Positions 9,377 to 19,290 of a stretch of 64,000 nt of DNA are shown here, piece after piece. Made by a program: the position numbers and the translations under genes. The notes below the pieces were generated by a model. That model ran no database searches. It saw only the letters and a program-made list of their open reading frames with translations, and had not been told where the DNA came from. Source of the DNA: Diphasiastrum complanatum (taxonomy: Eukaryota > Streptophyta > Lycopodiopsida > Lycopodiales > Lycopodiaceae); contig CM055093.1 of the NCBI GenBank assembly GCA_029204225.1, positions 18,005,041 through 18,069,040 of the forward strand, given 5' to 3'. How positions within the stretch are numbered: the stretch's first letter is position 1; every line of letters begins with the position of its first letter.

Positions 9377-12300
9377 ATGGCAACCTCAATTGGAGTCATG
9401 TTGGAAGCCAATGATAGGCTTACCTCAAGTAACTATTCATTATGGAAAGTGAGGATGGACTCACTTCTTGAGATGAATGATGTTTTGGATATTTTTGTAG
9501 GTTTGGAGGAGAGACCAGCAACACAACAAGATCAATTGAGGTATGACAAGTGGGCCAAGAAGGCTCTACACATGATAAAGATGAATGTTACCAATGAACT
9601 TCTCAAGGAAGTTGGTAAGTGCACATCATCTTTGGAAGCTTGGAATTCATTGAAGAAGCTTTATGAATCCAAGTCTACTTCTAGAGGGTTGACTCTAAGA
9701 AGGGAAATCTTTTCTTGTTTGCAAAAGAATGAAGAAAGTCCAAGTACTTTTGTTTTGAGAATGAAAGCATTGAATGATGAGTTAGCTTGCATAGATGAAA
9801 GCATTAAGGAAGGAGAGCTTATTCAAGTGATTCTTAATGGCTTGTTGGATGCTCATGCTAGCATTGTTCAAAGTATTGCTATTCAAAAGACTTTGCCAAG
9901 TTTCATGGATCTTCAAGAGATCTTGATCAATGAGGAATATAGGCTTCAAGCAAGAGGTGGATCTACATCGACACTTCAAGATGATGCTATGTTCACAAAG
10001 GGCAAATTTAAGGGAAAAACCAAAAGCAAGTGGTCTAAAGGGCAAGATCAAGTGAATGCTTTTTCAAGTGGCAAAAAGAAGGATAGATCAAAGCTCAAGT
10101 GCTTATATTGTGGCATCAAAGGACACTTTGCAAGTGAGTGCTACAAGAAGAAGAGAGATCAAGGAGACAAGCAAGATAATCTTACTCTTGATGAGGATGG
10201 TTTGGATGTGCAAGATGCAAATGATGATGCTTTTGTGATGTCTTCATGTATGCTTGCTAATGATGGAGATCTAGATCCTTGGTGGATTGATAGTGGAGCA
10301 AGTTCACACATGACCTTTCACAAAGAGTACTTCACTTGTTTGTTGGCATATGGAGATGACAAGAGGGTAATCTACATGGCCAATGATGGTGAGTGTGCAA
10401 TCAAAGGGATTGGCACAATTCTTATTTCTCTCTCTACAAATAGGAATGTTCATTTGGAGGATGTCTTGTCTATTCCATCTATTACCAAGAATTTGCTTAG
10501 TGTGAGTCAAACGCTAAGTAAGGGCCTCAAGGCGGAGTTTGATGGAGATGCTTGTTTGATCAAAAGGAGGGATGTCTTGATTGGAAAAGGTAAAAGGCAA
10601 GGGAAGTTGTTCAAACTTGATGCTTGTGTTATTGCTAACCAAGTTGGATGTGTTGCAAGGGAGCAAATTTCTATTCAAGAGGTTTGGCACAAAAGGGTGA
10701 GACACCTCAACTTCAAGTCATTGGAGGTAATGGCAAGGAAGAAGGTTGTGATTGGTCTTCCAAGTTCCTTAAGGAATGACAAGCATGTTTGTGAGTCTTG
10801 TGCTTTGTCTAAGTCACATAGACTACCTTATACTAGATCTATTTCTAGATCTACAAAGCCTTTTCAACTTGTACATTCGGATATTCATGGATTTACTACA
10901 ATCAGCAATAGTGGAGCTAAGATGTATGTAACATTCATTGATGATTTTAGTAGATTTTGTTGGATCTATCTACTAAAGAGCAAGGATGAAGTGTATGATG
11001 TCTTTGTCAAGTTCAAGAATGCAAGGGAGAACCAATTCTCCACAAACATCAAGTGCTTGAGAGGTGACAATGGTGGTGAGTACATATCTAACAAGTTCAA
11101 GGCCTTTTGTGATGAGCATGGGATCAAGAGGGAGTATACAACGTCAAGGACCCCACAACAGAATGGAGTGGCTGAAAGGAAGAATAGAACTTTATGTGAA
11201 AGTGCTAAAGCTATGAGGTTAAGTGCTAATCTTGACAAACCATTTTGGGATCAAGCTTTGTTGTGTGCCAATTTCTTGTGCAATAGGTGGCCGAGTGCTA
11301 TTTTGGATGGAAGGACACCTTTTGAGATGCTATTCAAGAGGAGGCCGAGTGTCAACTTTCTAAGAACCTTTGGATGCACATGCTATGTCAACATTACTCT
11401 TGATGATAGGACCAAGGAGGATCCATCTTTAAGAAGAGGTATTTTTGTTGGATACAGTGAGGTGAGTAAAGCCTACAAGGTTTACATTCCTTCTACTAAC
11501 AAAGTGATTGTTGGTAGAGATGTCATTTTTTATGAGGGAAACATTCCAAAGGTGTCTTCAAGCATGATTGATGGTAAAGTAGATGGTTCTAACATTCTTG
11601 ATGTTGATGAGAAGGATCCTACTTTGGATGGTGGTGATGATGGACCTTCATCAAGTCAAAAGCCAAGGAGAACATCAAGAGAAAGACAAGTACCTTCAAG
11701 GCTCACATATGATCAAAAGGGTAAGCAAGTAGTTTCTGGAAATTATGCTGCTTTCCTAACCTCTTTGGATGAGCCTACAAGTGTAGATCAAGCAAGGAAA
11801 GAAGAGGAGTGGATCCAACCAATGGATCTTGAGTATCGGTCTCTTATGAAGAGTGGAACATCTTTTGGAGGATCTTCTTGTGTACATGGAGCTATGCAAG
11901 TGGATGGATGTTATCTTGCTATAAAATCAAGTAATGGATCTGGAAAAAAAATGTTTTTCAATGACTTTGATGGTCAAGTTGAAAATCAAGAGGTTGATCT
12001 CAAAGCGCTTCAACTAGTCAAAAGGGAAGTTGGCAATTTGGAGCTAGTCAAGAGCATCAAAGGGGAGGTAATTGACAAAGGTGTTATGGATCTGTTTTTG
12101 CAGCATATTGAGGAATCAAGTAAGGTCAAAGGAGCAACAAGGAAGTGTTGTTCAAGTTTACTTTACTTGTTCTATCTCATGTTTGAGCAATTTCATGTGG
12201 ATGTGTGCAAATTGTCAAGATATGGTAAAACTAGTTACATTGGTGAGCATTGTTTTGATGTTGGATTTTTACTAGCATTCTTGGCTGATTTTGCTCATGG

Positions 12301-12874
12301 AAATGAAGCTATTGGAGGTTCATTATGTCACTCATCCATGGCTAAGTTCTCAAGTGTTGAGCTACTTGGTGCCAATACTTGGAGATTGTCAATTTTTGGT
12401 GAATTCATGGTCATTTTCTCGTGTCAAGTAGATCTTGAAGATGGACTAGTGCAAACTACTTGGTTTATGGAGTCATGTGGTGCTGGATTTGCATCATTAA
12501 TGTACTCACCTACTCATGGATTTCCAAGGTTTGATGGTTTCTTGTGGCAAGATGAAGATGGAGGCTCATTCATGGAGTATCATGGTGGATACAAGGCAAC
12601 AAAGGACAAAGGAGGAGGAGACATGCAAGAAAAAGTTGATCACTCACATTTATTGTTTGTTTGCTGTGATTTTCCAGAGAGTTCAGAGTTGGAAGCATGG
12701 TGGAATCATCTCACTTACATTCTATTTGATTCTTCGTGTTCTAGTCACATTTTTACATGTAAAATTGATGTAAGAAATAGTGAAGCATCCCAAGTGGACA
12801 CTATTCTCTATATCAATTATGGTTGTTTCTATTTTGAGCATTACATGATCATTGAAAGGAGATCTATTCTTTGA
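9377..12874 (+). CDS. Copia gag-protease-integrase polyprotein with RT replaced by an unassigned module, 1165 aa
   Basis: One uninterrupted frame. Residues 1-230 are a Copia-type gag (UBN2-like). A CCHC knuckle CLYCGIKGHFASEC lies at 242-255. The aspartic protease motif DSGA is at 305-308. A GAG-pre-integrase zinc region follows (His near 437, CESC near 473), then the integrase core with Asp in HSDIHG (~502), Asp in RGDNGGEY (~564) and Glu in NGVAERKNR (~600), and the post-core RTFGC...RRGIFVGY segment (~665-690). The sequence before RT (EEEWIQPMDLEYRSLMKSGT) is typical, but from about residue 830 no RT motif appears (no LDVxxAFL, no YVDD). Instead there are ~335 residues of unknown kind. Reverse transcription must be supplied in trans. 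The start was chosen because the gag of the 53183 copy begins at the same Met. Confidence 0.88.
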   Translation: MATSIGVMLEANDRLTSSNYSLWKVRMDSLLEMNDVLDIFVGLEERPATQQDQLRYDKWAKKALHMIKMNVTNELLKEVGKCTSSLEAWNSLKKLYESKSTSRGLTLRREIFSCLQKNEESPSTFVLRMKALNDELACIDESIKEGELIQVILNGLLDAHASIVQSIAIQKTLPSFMDLQEILINEEYRLQARGGSTSTLQDDAMFTKGKFKGKTKSKWSKGQDQVNAFSSGKKKDRSKLKCLYCGIKGHFASECYKKKRDQGDKQDNLTLDEDGLDVQDANDDAFVMSSCMLANDGDLDPWWIDSGASSHMTFHKEYFTCLLAYGDDKRVIYMANDGECAIKGIGTILISLSTNRNVHLEDVLSIPSITKNLLSVSQTLSKGLKAEFDGDACLIKRRDVLIGKGKRQGKLFKLDACVIANQVGCVAREQISIQEVWHKRVRHLNFKSLEVMARKKVVIGLPSSLRNDKHVCESCALSKSHRLPYTRSISRSTKPFQLVHSDIHGFTTISNSGAKMYVTFIDDFSRFCWIYLLKSKDEVYDVFVKFKNARENQFSTNIKCLRGDNGGEYISNKFKAFCDEHGIKREYTTSRTPQQNGVAERKNRTLCESAKAMRLSANLDKPFWDQALLCANFLCNRWPSAILDGRTPFEMLFKRRPSVNFLRTFGCTCYVNITLDDRTKEDPSLRRGIFVGYSEVSKAYKVYIPSTNKVIVGRDVIFYEGNIPKVSSSMIDGKVDGSNILDVDEKDPTLDGGDDGPSSSQKPRRTSRERQVPSRLTYDQKGKQVVSGNYAAFLTSLDEPTSVDQARKEEEWIQPMDLEYRSLMKSGTSFGGSSCVHGAMQVDGCYLAIKSSNGSGKKMFFNDFDGQVENQEVDLKALQLVKREVGNLELVKSIKGEVIDKGVMDLFLQHIEESSKVKGATRKCCSSLLYLFYLMFEQFHVDVCKLSRYGKTSYIGEHCFDVGFLLAFLADFAHGNEAIGGSLCHSSMAKFSSVELLGANTWRLSIFGEFMVIFSCQVDLEDGLVQTTWFMESCGAGFASLMYSPTHGFPRFDGFLWQDEDGGSFMEYHGGYKATKDKGGGDMQEKVDHSHLLFVCCDFPESSELEAWWNHLTYILFDSSCSSHIFTCKIDVRNSEASQVDTILYINYGCFYFEHYMIIERRSIL
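11930..12874 (+). other. Unassigned RT-replacing module inside the Copia ORF
   Basis: Residues ~850-1165 of the polyprotein. It contains phrases SNGSGKKMFFNDFDGQ, GEVIDKGVMDLFLQ, FEQFHVDVCKLSRYGKTSYI, FSCQVDLEDGLV, PTHGFPRFDGFL, ILYINYG and IIERRSIL. I recognise no RT, RNase H, helicase, protease or other named domain. It is moderately Cys- and aromatic-rich and has no obvious signal peptide. Diverged copies with the frame largely open occur at 2343-3089 (-), 21976-22135 (-, first part only) and 31098-31564 (-). It could be a captured host gene, a captured non-coding piece kept open by chance, or a functional part of a non-autonomous family. Confidence 0.7.
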
Positions 12875-13508
12875 AAGAAGATCATTTTTATGATGGATCA
12901 AAGTTCTATTGGCAAAAAGTATGCTAGGAGCATTGGAAGCTAGGAAAGCGAGTTTTGAGGGACATCATTTGAACTCGAGATTTTGGCATATTGTATGAGG
13001 GATCATCACCTAATATTTTTGGATTTTTATATTCGGACTATGCTGGAGATATAATGGATAGGAAATACATTAGTTCTTATTGTATTCATAGGTGATGGAG
13101 CTATATCATGGATGTCAAAGAAACAAGCCACTATCTCATTGTCATCTAGTGAGGCCGAGTACAAAGCTCTTACACATTGCACAAAGGAGATGGTATGGAT
13201 CAAAAGGATGATCAAGGACCTTCACTTGCTGGATTTTTCAGAGAGCCCAATCATCTTTTGTGACAATCAATCAGCCCAAAGAATGGCATCCAATCCTATC
13301 TTTCATGCTAGGAGCAAGCATATTGAGATACAATATCATTTTGTGAGGGAGCGAGTCATTGCAAAGGAGGTGGAGCTTCAACATGTGTCTTCAAGGGAAT
13401 GTGTAGCTGATATCTTCACCAAAGCATTGGGAAAAGACTTGTTCATAAAGCATAGGACTTCACTTGGAGTATTATCAAAGTCTATGCTAAAACTAGTTGA
13501 AGAGGGAG
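12875..13508 (+). pseudogene. Copia RNase H fragment, frameshifted
   Basis: After the stop at 12872-12874 there are about 150 bp without clear coding. From about 13027 a degraded YSDYAGD (normally YSDADWAGD) appears, then a frameshift near 13092, then a good frame 13112-13513: MSKKQATISLSSSEAEYKAL, IFCDN, HARSKHIEI and VADIFTKALG, ending EEGV with its stop at the LTR edge. The first part of RNase H and all of RT are missing. The polypurine tract GAAGAGGGAG (13499-13508) immediately precedes the 3' LTR. Confidence 0.82.
13499..13508 (+). other. Polypurine tract
   Basis: GAAGAGGGAG lies directly before the TGTG of the 3' LTR, the expected primer site for plus-strand DNA synthesis. The same sequence precedes the LTR edges at 31097 and (variant) 62513 on the minus strand. 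Confidence 0.8.
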
Positions 13509-14158
13509 TGTGAAAGATTCAACTAGTTTCATCACATTTTGCAATATTTCCATATTTGGCATATTGAGGCCAAAACTTTTTTTAGACTTAGAGGTTGACT
13601 TTTCAAAGTTCATTAGTCTAAATTTCATTTGAATAAACACTTTTTGAAAGTGTGGGAAAGATAGAATGCGAGTTTGAGTAGATTCAATTTGAATAAGTTG
13701 GGTACATTGAATCTAGACCCAAAATTGGTAGGGTTGGCATTTTGGTGGGAAAGCCAAGTGGCCAAATAGGGTTTGGACCTGCTATAAAAGGATGTAACTC
13801 ATGGAGAGAGTCATCTTCTCTCTTCTCTATCTCATTTCATGCTTATACATGGTTCTCTTGGCTTCTACTATCCATTGGTGCACTATCTTGGTGATTGCTT
13901 GCAATTCTATGTGTAGAATGATCTATATTTGTTATTTTTGGATCCACACGTGTGAAATACAGTAGCTTGATGGTTTTGTACGGACAACAACAGTACATAA
14001 TCATTTCATTCAAGTTTGATCAGGTTCTATTAGTGTTTGCATCTCAAATTGTGTGTGAATGATGATTTTTCTACATTGGTGAAATTGGTAGTGTATTTCT
14101 CTTTCTAACCAAAGATCATTCAAGTAGATTGGATCTTAAGGATCTGAAATCTTTCACA
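13509..14158 (+). repeat. Copia 3' LTR, 650 bp
   Basis: TGTG to CACA. TATA at 13783-13791 and CACACGTGTG at 13945-13954. It has the 14 bp missing from the 5' LTR and is the same length as the LTR at 51933-52582. It is followed by the right copy of the target duplication, AAGAT at 14159-14163. Confidence 0.9.
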
Positions 14159-14163
14159 AAGAT

Positions 14164-15535
14164 CACCCCATTTGGATCTACCAAAATACAATGGATTAAC
14201 AGATCTAGTTAGATTTTCTCAGATCTATGCTGAATCTTGTGAAGTCTATGGCGAAATTTTTCCCCAAGATAAACTTAAACTTTTTCCTATGGCCTTAACA
14301 GACGTAGCACAAGATTGGTATTATAATAAAGATAAAACTGAGTGTGCATATTGGGAGATTGTTAAAAGATCCCTTATCACACGGTTCAGACCTCGGAAAT
14401 TTATGGAAGACCCTTTCCTACTTTTAAAATGGGAAAATGAGAAAATGAAAAATGGTTCGAGATTACATTGAACGGGTGAAACACCTCAGATTTGAGTGTG
14501 AACCTGAGCTGATTAACAAAAATGCCATAATTATGTGGTTTTTGTCAAGTAAAATCTAAATAGATCAAACGTGAGCTGAAACGCCATAATGAGTATGCAC
14601 TCTTGCAAAATGCTATGGATGATGCAATTCGAGAGGAAGATGAAGATTCAGACGATGAGCCGAATATCAGTATGTTGCCTTATACAGCAAGGCAGACCAC
14701 TACAACATCCACCACTATTGCATCAACAAATGTCAACGCTACTATAGAAATGATGCTCAATGAGTTCAAGAAACTCGGAAAGAGCCAGTAGAAACAGATG
14801 GAAAAGTTGCAGTCACAATTTGATGAGAAGATCAAAGCATTGGAAGATTTCCATGGAAAAGCGAACAAGGAACCTGAGAAATTTGCAAAGACTTTTCTTA
14901 CTAGGGAAAATGTCTGGTGTTCTATTTGTACAGGAAATCACAAAGTGAATGAGTGTCCTCAATTGAAAATAAGAATGGAAATCAGTGTATGTCATTTGTG
15001 TAATTTTTTTGATCATGAGACTGCTTTTTGTAACTTTAATCCTCGGATAATTCAGCAACGGTATGCCCAATGGGGTATTGAGACCTACAGTATGGAGGAA
15101 ATCCAGCAGCTAGACCTCAACAATCTACTCTTAGCCTACTCGTAACGTTTAGCCTTATCTGCCCCACCAAAGCACTTCGTTCCTCTTGCTAATTTGATGG
15201 AACCAGAACCGTACAGAAGTGCTGAGCAATGGAGCTATGGTAATGATCAAGAAGGTGGATCTTCAGAAGAGTATGCTATTTATGTTGTCGCGCAACAACA
15301 AGCATCTTGAAATTGGACCAGAGCACCACTTGGATGCTTTTCATGTGGAGAAAATCACTGAGTTGCAGAATGTCCAAATAAACAAAAAATTGTACCATTA
15401 TGTCATGACTGTGGTAATGGGCATTGCTATAAAGACTGTCCAGCAAGACCAAAGCCACCACCAACTACAGCTCCTGTAAATTTGATAACAATCAAGCAAA
15501 GACCAGGAGCCCAGAATAAACAAGTGTACCCTTGA
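14164..15535 (+). pseudogene. Gypsy gag, main part, with four CCHC-type knuckles
   Basis: Continues the frame begun at 8086: KYNGLTDLVRFSQIYAESCE, then ALTDVAQDWYYN (typical Gypsy gag) and TRFRPRKFMEDPF. It is broken by a frameshift near 14455, stops near 14560-14575, and TAG at 14789-14791 where the 44422 gag has Gln. Zinc knuckles follow: CSICTGNHKVNEC (near 14920-14960), CHLCNFFDHETAFC (near 14991-15032), CFSCGENH-stop-VAEC and CHDCGNGHCYKDC (near 15335-15440, in another frame). The second has the classic C-x2-C-x4-H-x4-C spacing; the others have x3 before His. It packaged element RNA in the ancestor and is now non-functional. Confidence 0.8.
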
Positions 15536-16692
15536 TGGTGGTCACCAGAGCACAAAAGCAGAAAGAACCAGTAACGCATCTAGTACCTGCTGATTCTATA
15601 CCATTAACTGATATACCAACAGCATTGGGAGTCTATCCAAATCTTCATGTAGAAAAAAGAAGATATTAGGATATGAGGCAGTCAGATTAAACATCTGCAA
15701 GAAGAAGAAGAGCTTGAAGTTGCTAAAGCAACAGTCAAAGTTCATTCTTCAGCATTGCAGCCACCAAGAAATTCACGTACAGATAGGGATGATCAATTGC
15801 ATCATCATGAGAAACCCTTCAAGATGACTGAACCGGAAGTGCCGCAAATAGAACTGCTCATGAATATTTTGTCTAACAAGACCAATATTTCATTGGGAGA
15901 GTTCTTGAAGTTGGTTCCAAAAGCAAAAGAAGTCTTAGCACAAAATTTAGCTCAAACAGATTTAGAAGTCCATCAAGAGCCACTTTTTGTGCTGGATTTG
16001 AAGAATCAAATGAAGTACTCCATGCCGGAGCTGCTTGAAAAAGTGAGAAAAATATATCACCCTACTGATACAGCATAGACAATTTTCTAAGGAAGTAGCT
16101 GTGATAGATGGCAGTTCAGGAGTAACCTGATTTCTACAAAGCTATGTGCAAAATGGGGCCTTACAAAGATCAAGCCTGCAACTTTTGCCATTAAGCTAGT
16201 TGATCAAACGACAGTTTGTCCACAAGGAATGGTTGAAGATATACCTATCAGAATTGCGGAGGAAAGTTTGTCATTACTTTCATAGTAATGGACTTACCAG
16301 AAGCACCAAATGTCTACCGAGTCCTATTGGGACGTCCATGCTTACGAATTGCGCAAGTATTTCATAACTGGGGTACCGAAAAAATCACTTTTGAAAATCG
16401 TGAACATGCAGTCAAAGTTGACCCTGGAACTTGGACTATCAAACCGATGGTTCAAAAAGAGGATGATGATTCATCCATAATGGATCATACTTGTGACCGT
16501 CCAGAGAAAAATTTGGGAGTTCATTATGATTCTCAAACGAATCCTGTCAACTGGAATCAAGCTCTTGCAACAATTGATTGTATAGCAAGATATATGTGTC
16601 AACAAGATAATCAGTCAGATTTGAACAAGATTTCATTATTGGATCGAACCTTGGATACACCGATCACTTTTCCATTGAATGTGCTGAACTTA
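15536..16692 (+). pseudogene. Gypsy pol start: linker and retropepsin-like protease
   Basis: A linker ORF at 15755-16078 (HHEKPFKMTEPEVPQIELL onwards, ending near YHPTDTA) is followed by a broken protease. Its active-site region reads VIDGSSGV near 16100-16125 (Gypsy proteases often have D-G/S-x-S/A), then LISTKLCAKWGL, and the C-terminal YRVLLGRPCLR (16318-16350) matching the retropepsin ILG-R-x-L/W-L motif. Frameshifts near 16130 and 16265 break it. The frame from 16288 runs on past the TIR insertion point at 16693, so that ORF's end is an artefact of the insertion. Confidence 0.72.
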
Positions 16693-16944
16693 TTAGGGCC
16701 CTTTTTGGACTCAAAAAGGGCCTCTTCACGAATTATAATTAGTGTTAATGATGACATGTGTACCAATAACAGAGTGACAACTGAGATGGAATGGTCCATA
16801 TGACATGGCACATCCAATGGTGTAAATCAAATCTTCAAATTCTAACCCACCCACTAACTCTCCTCTAACTCTACTTCCTTAACCCATATTAATGATAATA
16901 TGACGGCTCAAATTTAAATTCAAATGAAAATGTGACTATTTCTT

Positions 16945-16996
16945 CCCACCCGAGCCAGCGGCTCAAAGTGGGCACACTGCCGCTGGCTCGGGTGGG
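16945..16996. repeat. Perfect 18-bp inverted repeat with 16-base loop
   Basis: CCCACCCGAGCCAGCGGC at 16945-16962 is the exact reverse complement of 16979-16996. The arms are very GC-rich, so a stable hairpin would form in either strand or RNA. Confidence 0.9.
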
Positions 16997-17268
16997 CGCG
17001 TCGGGACAGTGAGATGGCACCTCCCTCCCCCAATGTCTAGACAGTTGGGAGGGGGGCTTTTTTTTTTAATGTGTCCACCTCCGGGCCAAGCACCTCCAAA
17101 CGGGCCAACAGCCCGGAGGGTGAAAGAGGTTTGTGAGCGGGAGTCGTGCAGCCAGCGGGCCAAGGGAGAGAGTGGGGGGGGGGGGGGTACAATGGGAAAA
17201 AGAAAGGAGGGAGGGGGTACAATAATCCCCCCCTCCCCCCTCTCTTTTTCTGAATTTTTTTTCTCAAT

Positions 17269-17297
17269 ATGGGGCCCAAGGCAATATTGGGCCCCAT
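17269..17297. repeat. 11-bp inverted repeat around GGGCCC
   Basis: ATGGGGCCCAA (17269-17279) and TTGGGCCCCAT (17287-17297) are exact reverse complements separated by 7 bases. The GGGCCC core echoes the element's termini. Confidence 0.85.
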
Positions 17298-17552
17298 TTT
17301 TTAGCATTCTGCATTAATAAAAAAGGCTTTTGAAGGCTTTGAAAATTGAAGGCCATGTTGGATTTAGAATTTTAGATTACATTAAAATTCTATGTCCTTG
17401 CTATATTACACTAGGTCTATTGATATGTGACTTACCCCATGATAAACCCATGGTGAACTGCCACATAGGACAATTAGTGAGCTAATTACTCCTAATTAGC
17501 AAGCACGTTTAGGCAAGGAAGAGGCCTTTTTTGAGTTCAAAAAGGGCCCTAA

Positions 17553-18053
17553 TTTGTAGCTTGGATATCAACGGAACCTATACCAGATCCGATTGAAGAT
17601 GACCTCATTTATGTGAGTCATGTCTTGACTTATGATGACAATGCAGAACCTGTTGATGAGCGGATTCTAAATCATATGGATCCGACCAGATTTGGAGTGC
17701 GTAATATTCCTAATGAACCAACAATAAAATCTCCCAAAGCAGTTATATTGAAGGAAGATAGGATCACAGGGTCAATGACGAAGAAACAAGCCAAGGAATA
17801 TTATAATATGGTCCTGAAATGGAAAAAATCCTCCGCAAAAAATTGATTCAGAGAATGTGCCACCCTTACTAGATAAAGGTAAAGGAAAAGTCACGGATGA
17901 TTCTACAAGTCAGAATTCTAGCAAGACATCATCGTCTCGGAAGTCATCACCTCCACGATCAATTCTTGCTAAGAAGGCTAAGCGAAGATCCAAGACAAGT
18001 CCTTTTGACAAAGAACAAGCAGATGTTGTCCAACATGATATCTGAAGGGTATT
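17553..18053 (+). pseudogene. Gypsy pol, protease-RT linker
   Basis: After the TIR element the frame resumes around VSHVLTYDDNAEPVDERI and KAVILKEDRITGSMTKKQAK, then a Lys/Ser-rich stretch (SRKSSPPRSILAKKAKRRSK) at 17857-18045. There is one frame change near 17845-17855. These match no catalytic domain; linkers of this kind precede RT in Athila/Tat pol. Confidence 0.6.
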
Positions 18054-18880
18054 CTGACATCAGTTATTGAACATACCATACCTTTAGTACTTGATGCAGT
18101 TCTAGAGGTTACAAAGTTCTATCGCTGTAATCCTAATGTTGCGGATCTGATAAAGAAAGAGCTTCAAAGACTGCTTGACGCCGATTTCATTTATTATATC
18201 GAACATACCGAATGGGTTTCACTGATTGTCATTGTTCCTAAGAAGAATGGAAAATTGAGAATTTGTGTGAATCTCAAGGCTTTGAACAAAGTGACGCGGA
18301 AGGATCACTTTCTGTTACCTTTTACTGAAAGCATTTTGGATCGCCTTGCTGGAGCGGAAGCTTATAGTTTCTTGGATGGATTTAGTGGTTACAACCAGGT
18401 TAAGATTGCACCTGCCGATCGCCACAAAACAACATTTGCAACAAAATGGGACACCTATGCTTACAAAGTAATGCCGTTTGGACTCTATAATGCACCAAGT
18501 TTGTTCCAAAGAGTAATGAAATTTGCTTTTAAAGATTATCCATAGAAATTTACTTGGATGATCTGGGAGTTCATAGTACAGATGCAAACCATCTGGATCG
18601 ATTGGAGAAAGTATTTGAAAGATGTCGTAAATATCAAATTTTCCTAAATCCAAAAAGATGCCAAATATGGGTTTCCCACGGAGTTGTGCTTGGGGATGTG
18701 ATATCGAGACATGGCATTGCCACAGATTATTTTAAAATCAAGGCTATTGTGGCCAACAACAATTCGTGGAGTTTATTTGTTGATGGGTCATGCAAACTAC
18801 TATCGAATTTTTATTATATTCTTTGCAGATTTAACAAGACCTATATACAAACTTACTATTGTTCCTATTTGGACAGTAGA
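18054..18880 (+). pseudogene. Gypsy reverse transcriptase, frameshifted
   Basis: Clear RT motifs in order: VPKKNGKLRICVNLKALNK (18240-18290), SFLDGFSGYNQVKIAPAD (the first catalytic Asp region, 18368-18420), KTTFATKWDTYAYKVMPFGL (18427-18483) and NAPSLFQRVM. A frameshift and TAG near 18541 fall just before the catalytic YLDD, seen in another frame as IYLDDLGVHS (18546-18575). FLNPKRCQ and GVVLGDVIS follow. The polymerase is thus recognisable but cannot be translated in one piece. Confidence 0.85.
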
Positions 18881-19290
18881 GGCGTTAGAAGCCCAGATTG
18901 AACGGTTGAATTTCATATTCAGATGGATGCCTCAAAATATGCCATTGGATCAATTTTGACGTAGCCAGGTGATTATAAGAAGGATTATCCTATACGATTT
19001 GCAAGTAGACAGTTTACAGATCTGGAGAGGAACTATTCAACAACAGAACATGAAGCATTAGCCATGATTTTTTTCGTTCGAAAAGTTCATCATTATCTCA
19101 TGAAAACGCACTTTGCATTTTACACGGATTACCAGCCATTATTTTACTTGGTAAACAAGACATGCAACATTGAACGTATTGCAAGATGGTTACTGTTATT
19201 GACTGAATTTGATTTTTGAATTGTGGTTCGAAAGGGGAAGCAAATTATCTAGCCGATCACGTTTCACGAATTAAATCTACACTTGTTAAT
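18881..19290 (+). pseudogene. Gypsy RNase H, frameshifted
   Basis: Motifs include YPIRFASRQFTDLERNYSTT, TEHEALAMIFFVRKVHHYL (the Glu of the D-E-D-D set), FAFYTDYQPLFYL (normally T-D-H-x-x-L) and then LADHVSRI (normally VADALSR). Frameshifts lie near 18960 and 19215. The position between RT and integrase fits Gypsy order. Confidence 0.8.

Larger units (their letters stand above)
8141..14158 (+). mobile_element. Complete Copia retrotransposon lacking RT, 6018 bp
   Basis: Bounded by LTRs of 636 and 650 bp (TGTGAAAGATT at the start, ATCTTTCACA at the end) and a perfect 5-bp target duplication. It contains a PBS, leader, one long gag-protease-integrase ORF, an unassigned module in the place of reverse transcriptase, a frameshifted RNase H fragment and a polypurine tract. 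Because RT is absent it must have been copied by another element's enzyme. The LTRs differ by a 14-bp indel near 8247 and some substitutions, so the insertion is younger than its Gypsy host but not recent. Close relatives in the window: 51933-54243 and 21976-24355. Confidence 0.9.
16693..17552. mobile_element. Small TIR DNA element (MITE-like), about 860 bp, GC-rich core
   Basis: Terminal inverted repeats of 35 bp at 16693-16727 and 17518-17552 match at 33 of 35 positions (outer bases TTAGGGCCCTTTTTG, with mirror image at the right end). Gypsy pol reads up to the left edge and resumes after the right edge. The interior is unlike its surroundings: GC-rich at 16945-17300, with an 18-bp perfect inverted repeat (16945-16962 / 16979-16996), a G run near 17168-17181 and an 11-bp inverted repeat (17269-17279 / 17287-17297). 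The GGGCCC termini next to TTA/TAA recall PIF/Harbinger or Tourist elements, but left TTA and right TAA are not a clean direct duplication. No transposase is encoded. Confidence 0.7.

Noticed and set aside
16963-17317. ORFs of 86-114 codons on both strands in the GC-rich TIR core
   Set aside because: High GC and homopolymer runs remove stops by chance; overlapping frames are open on both strands and no motif is present.
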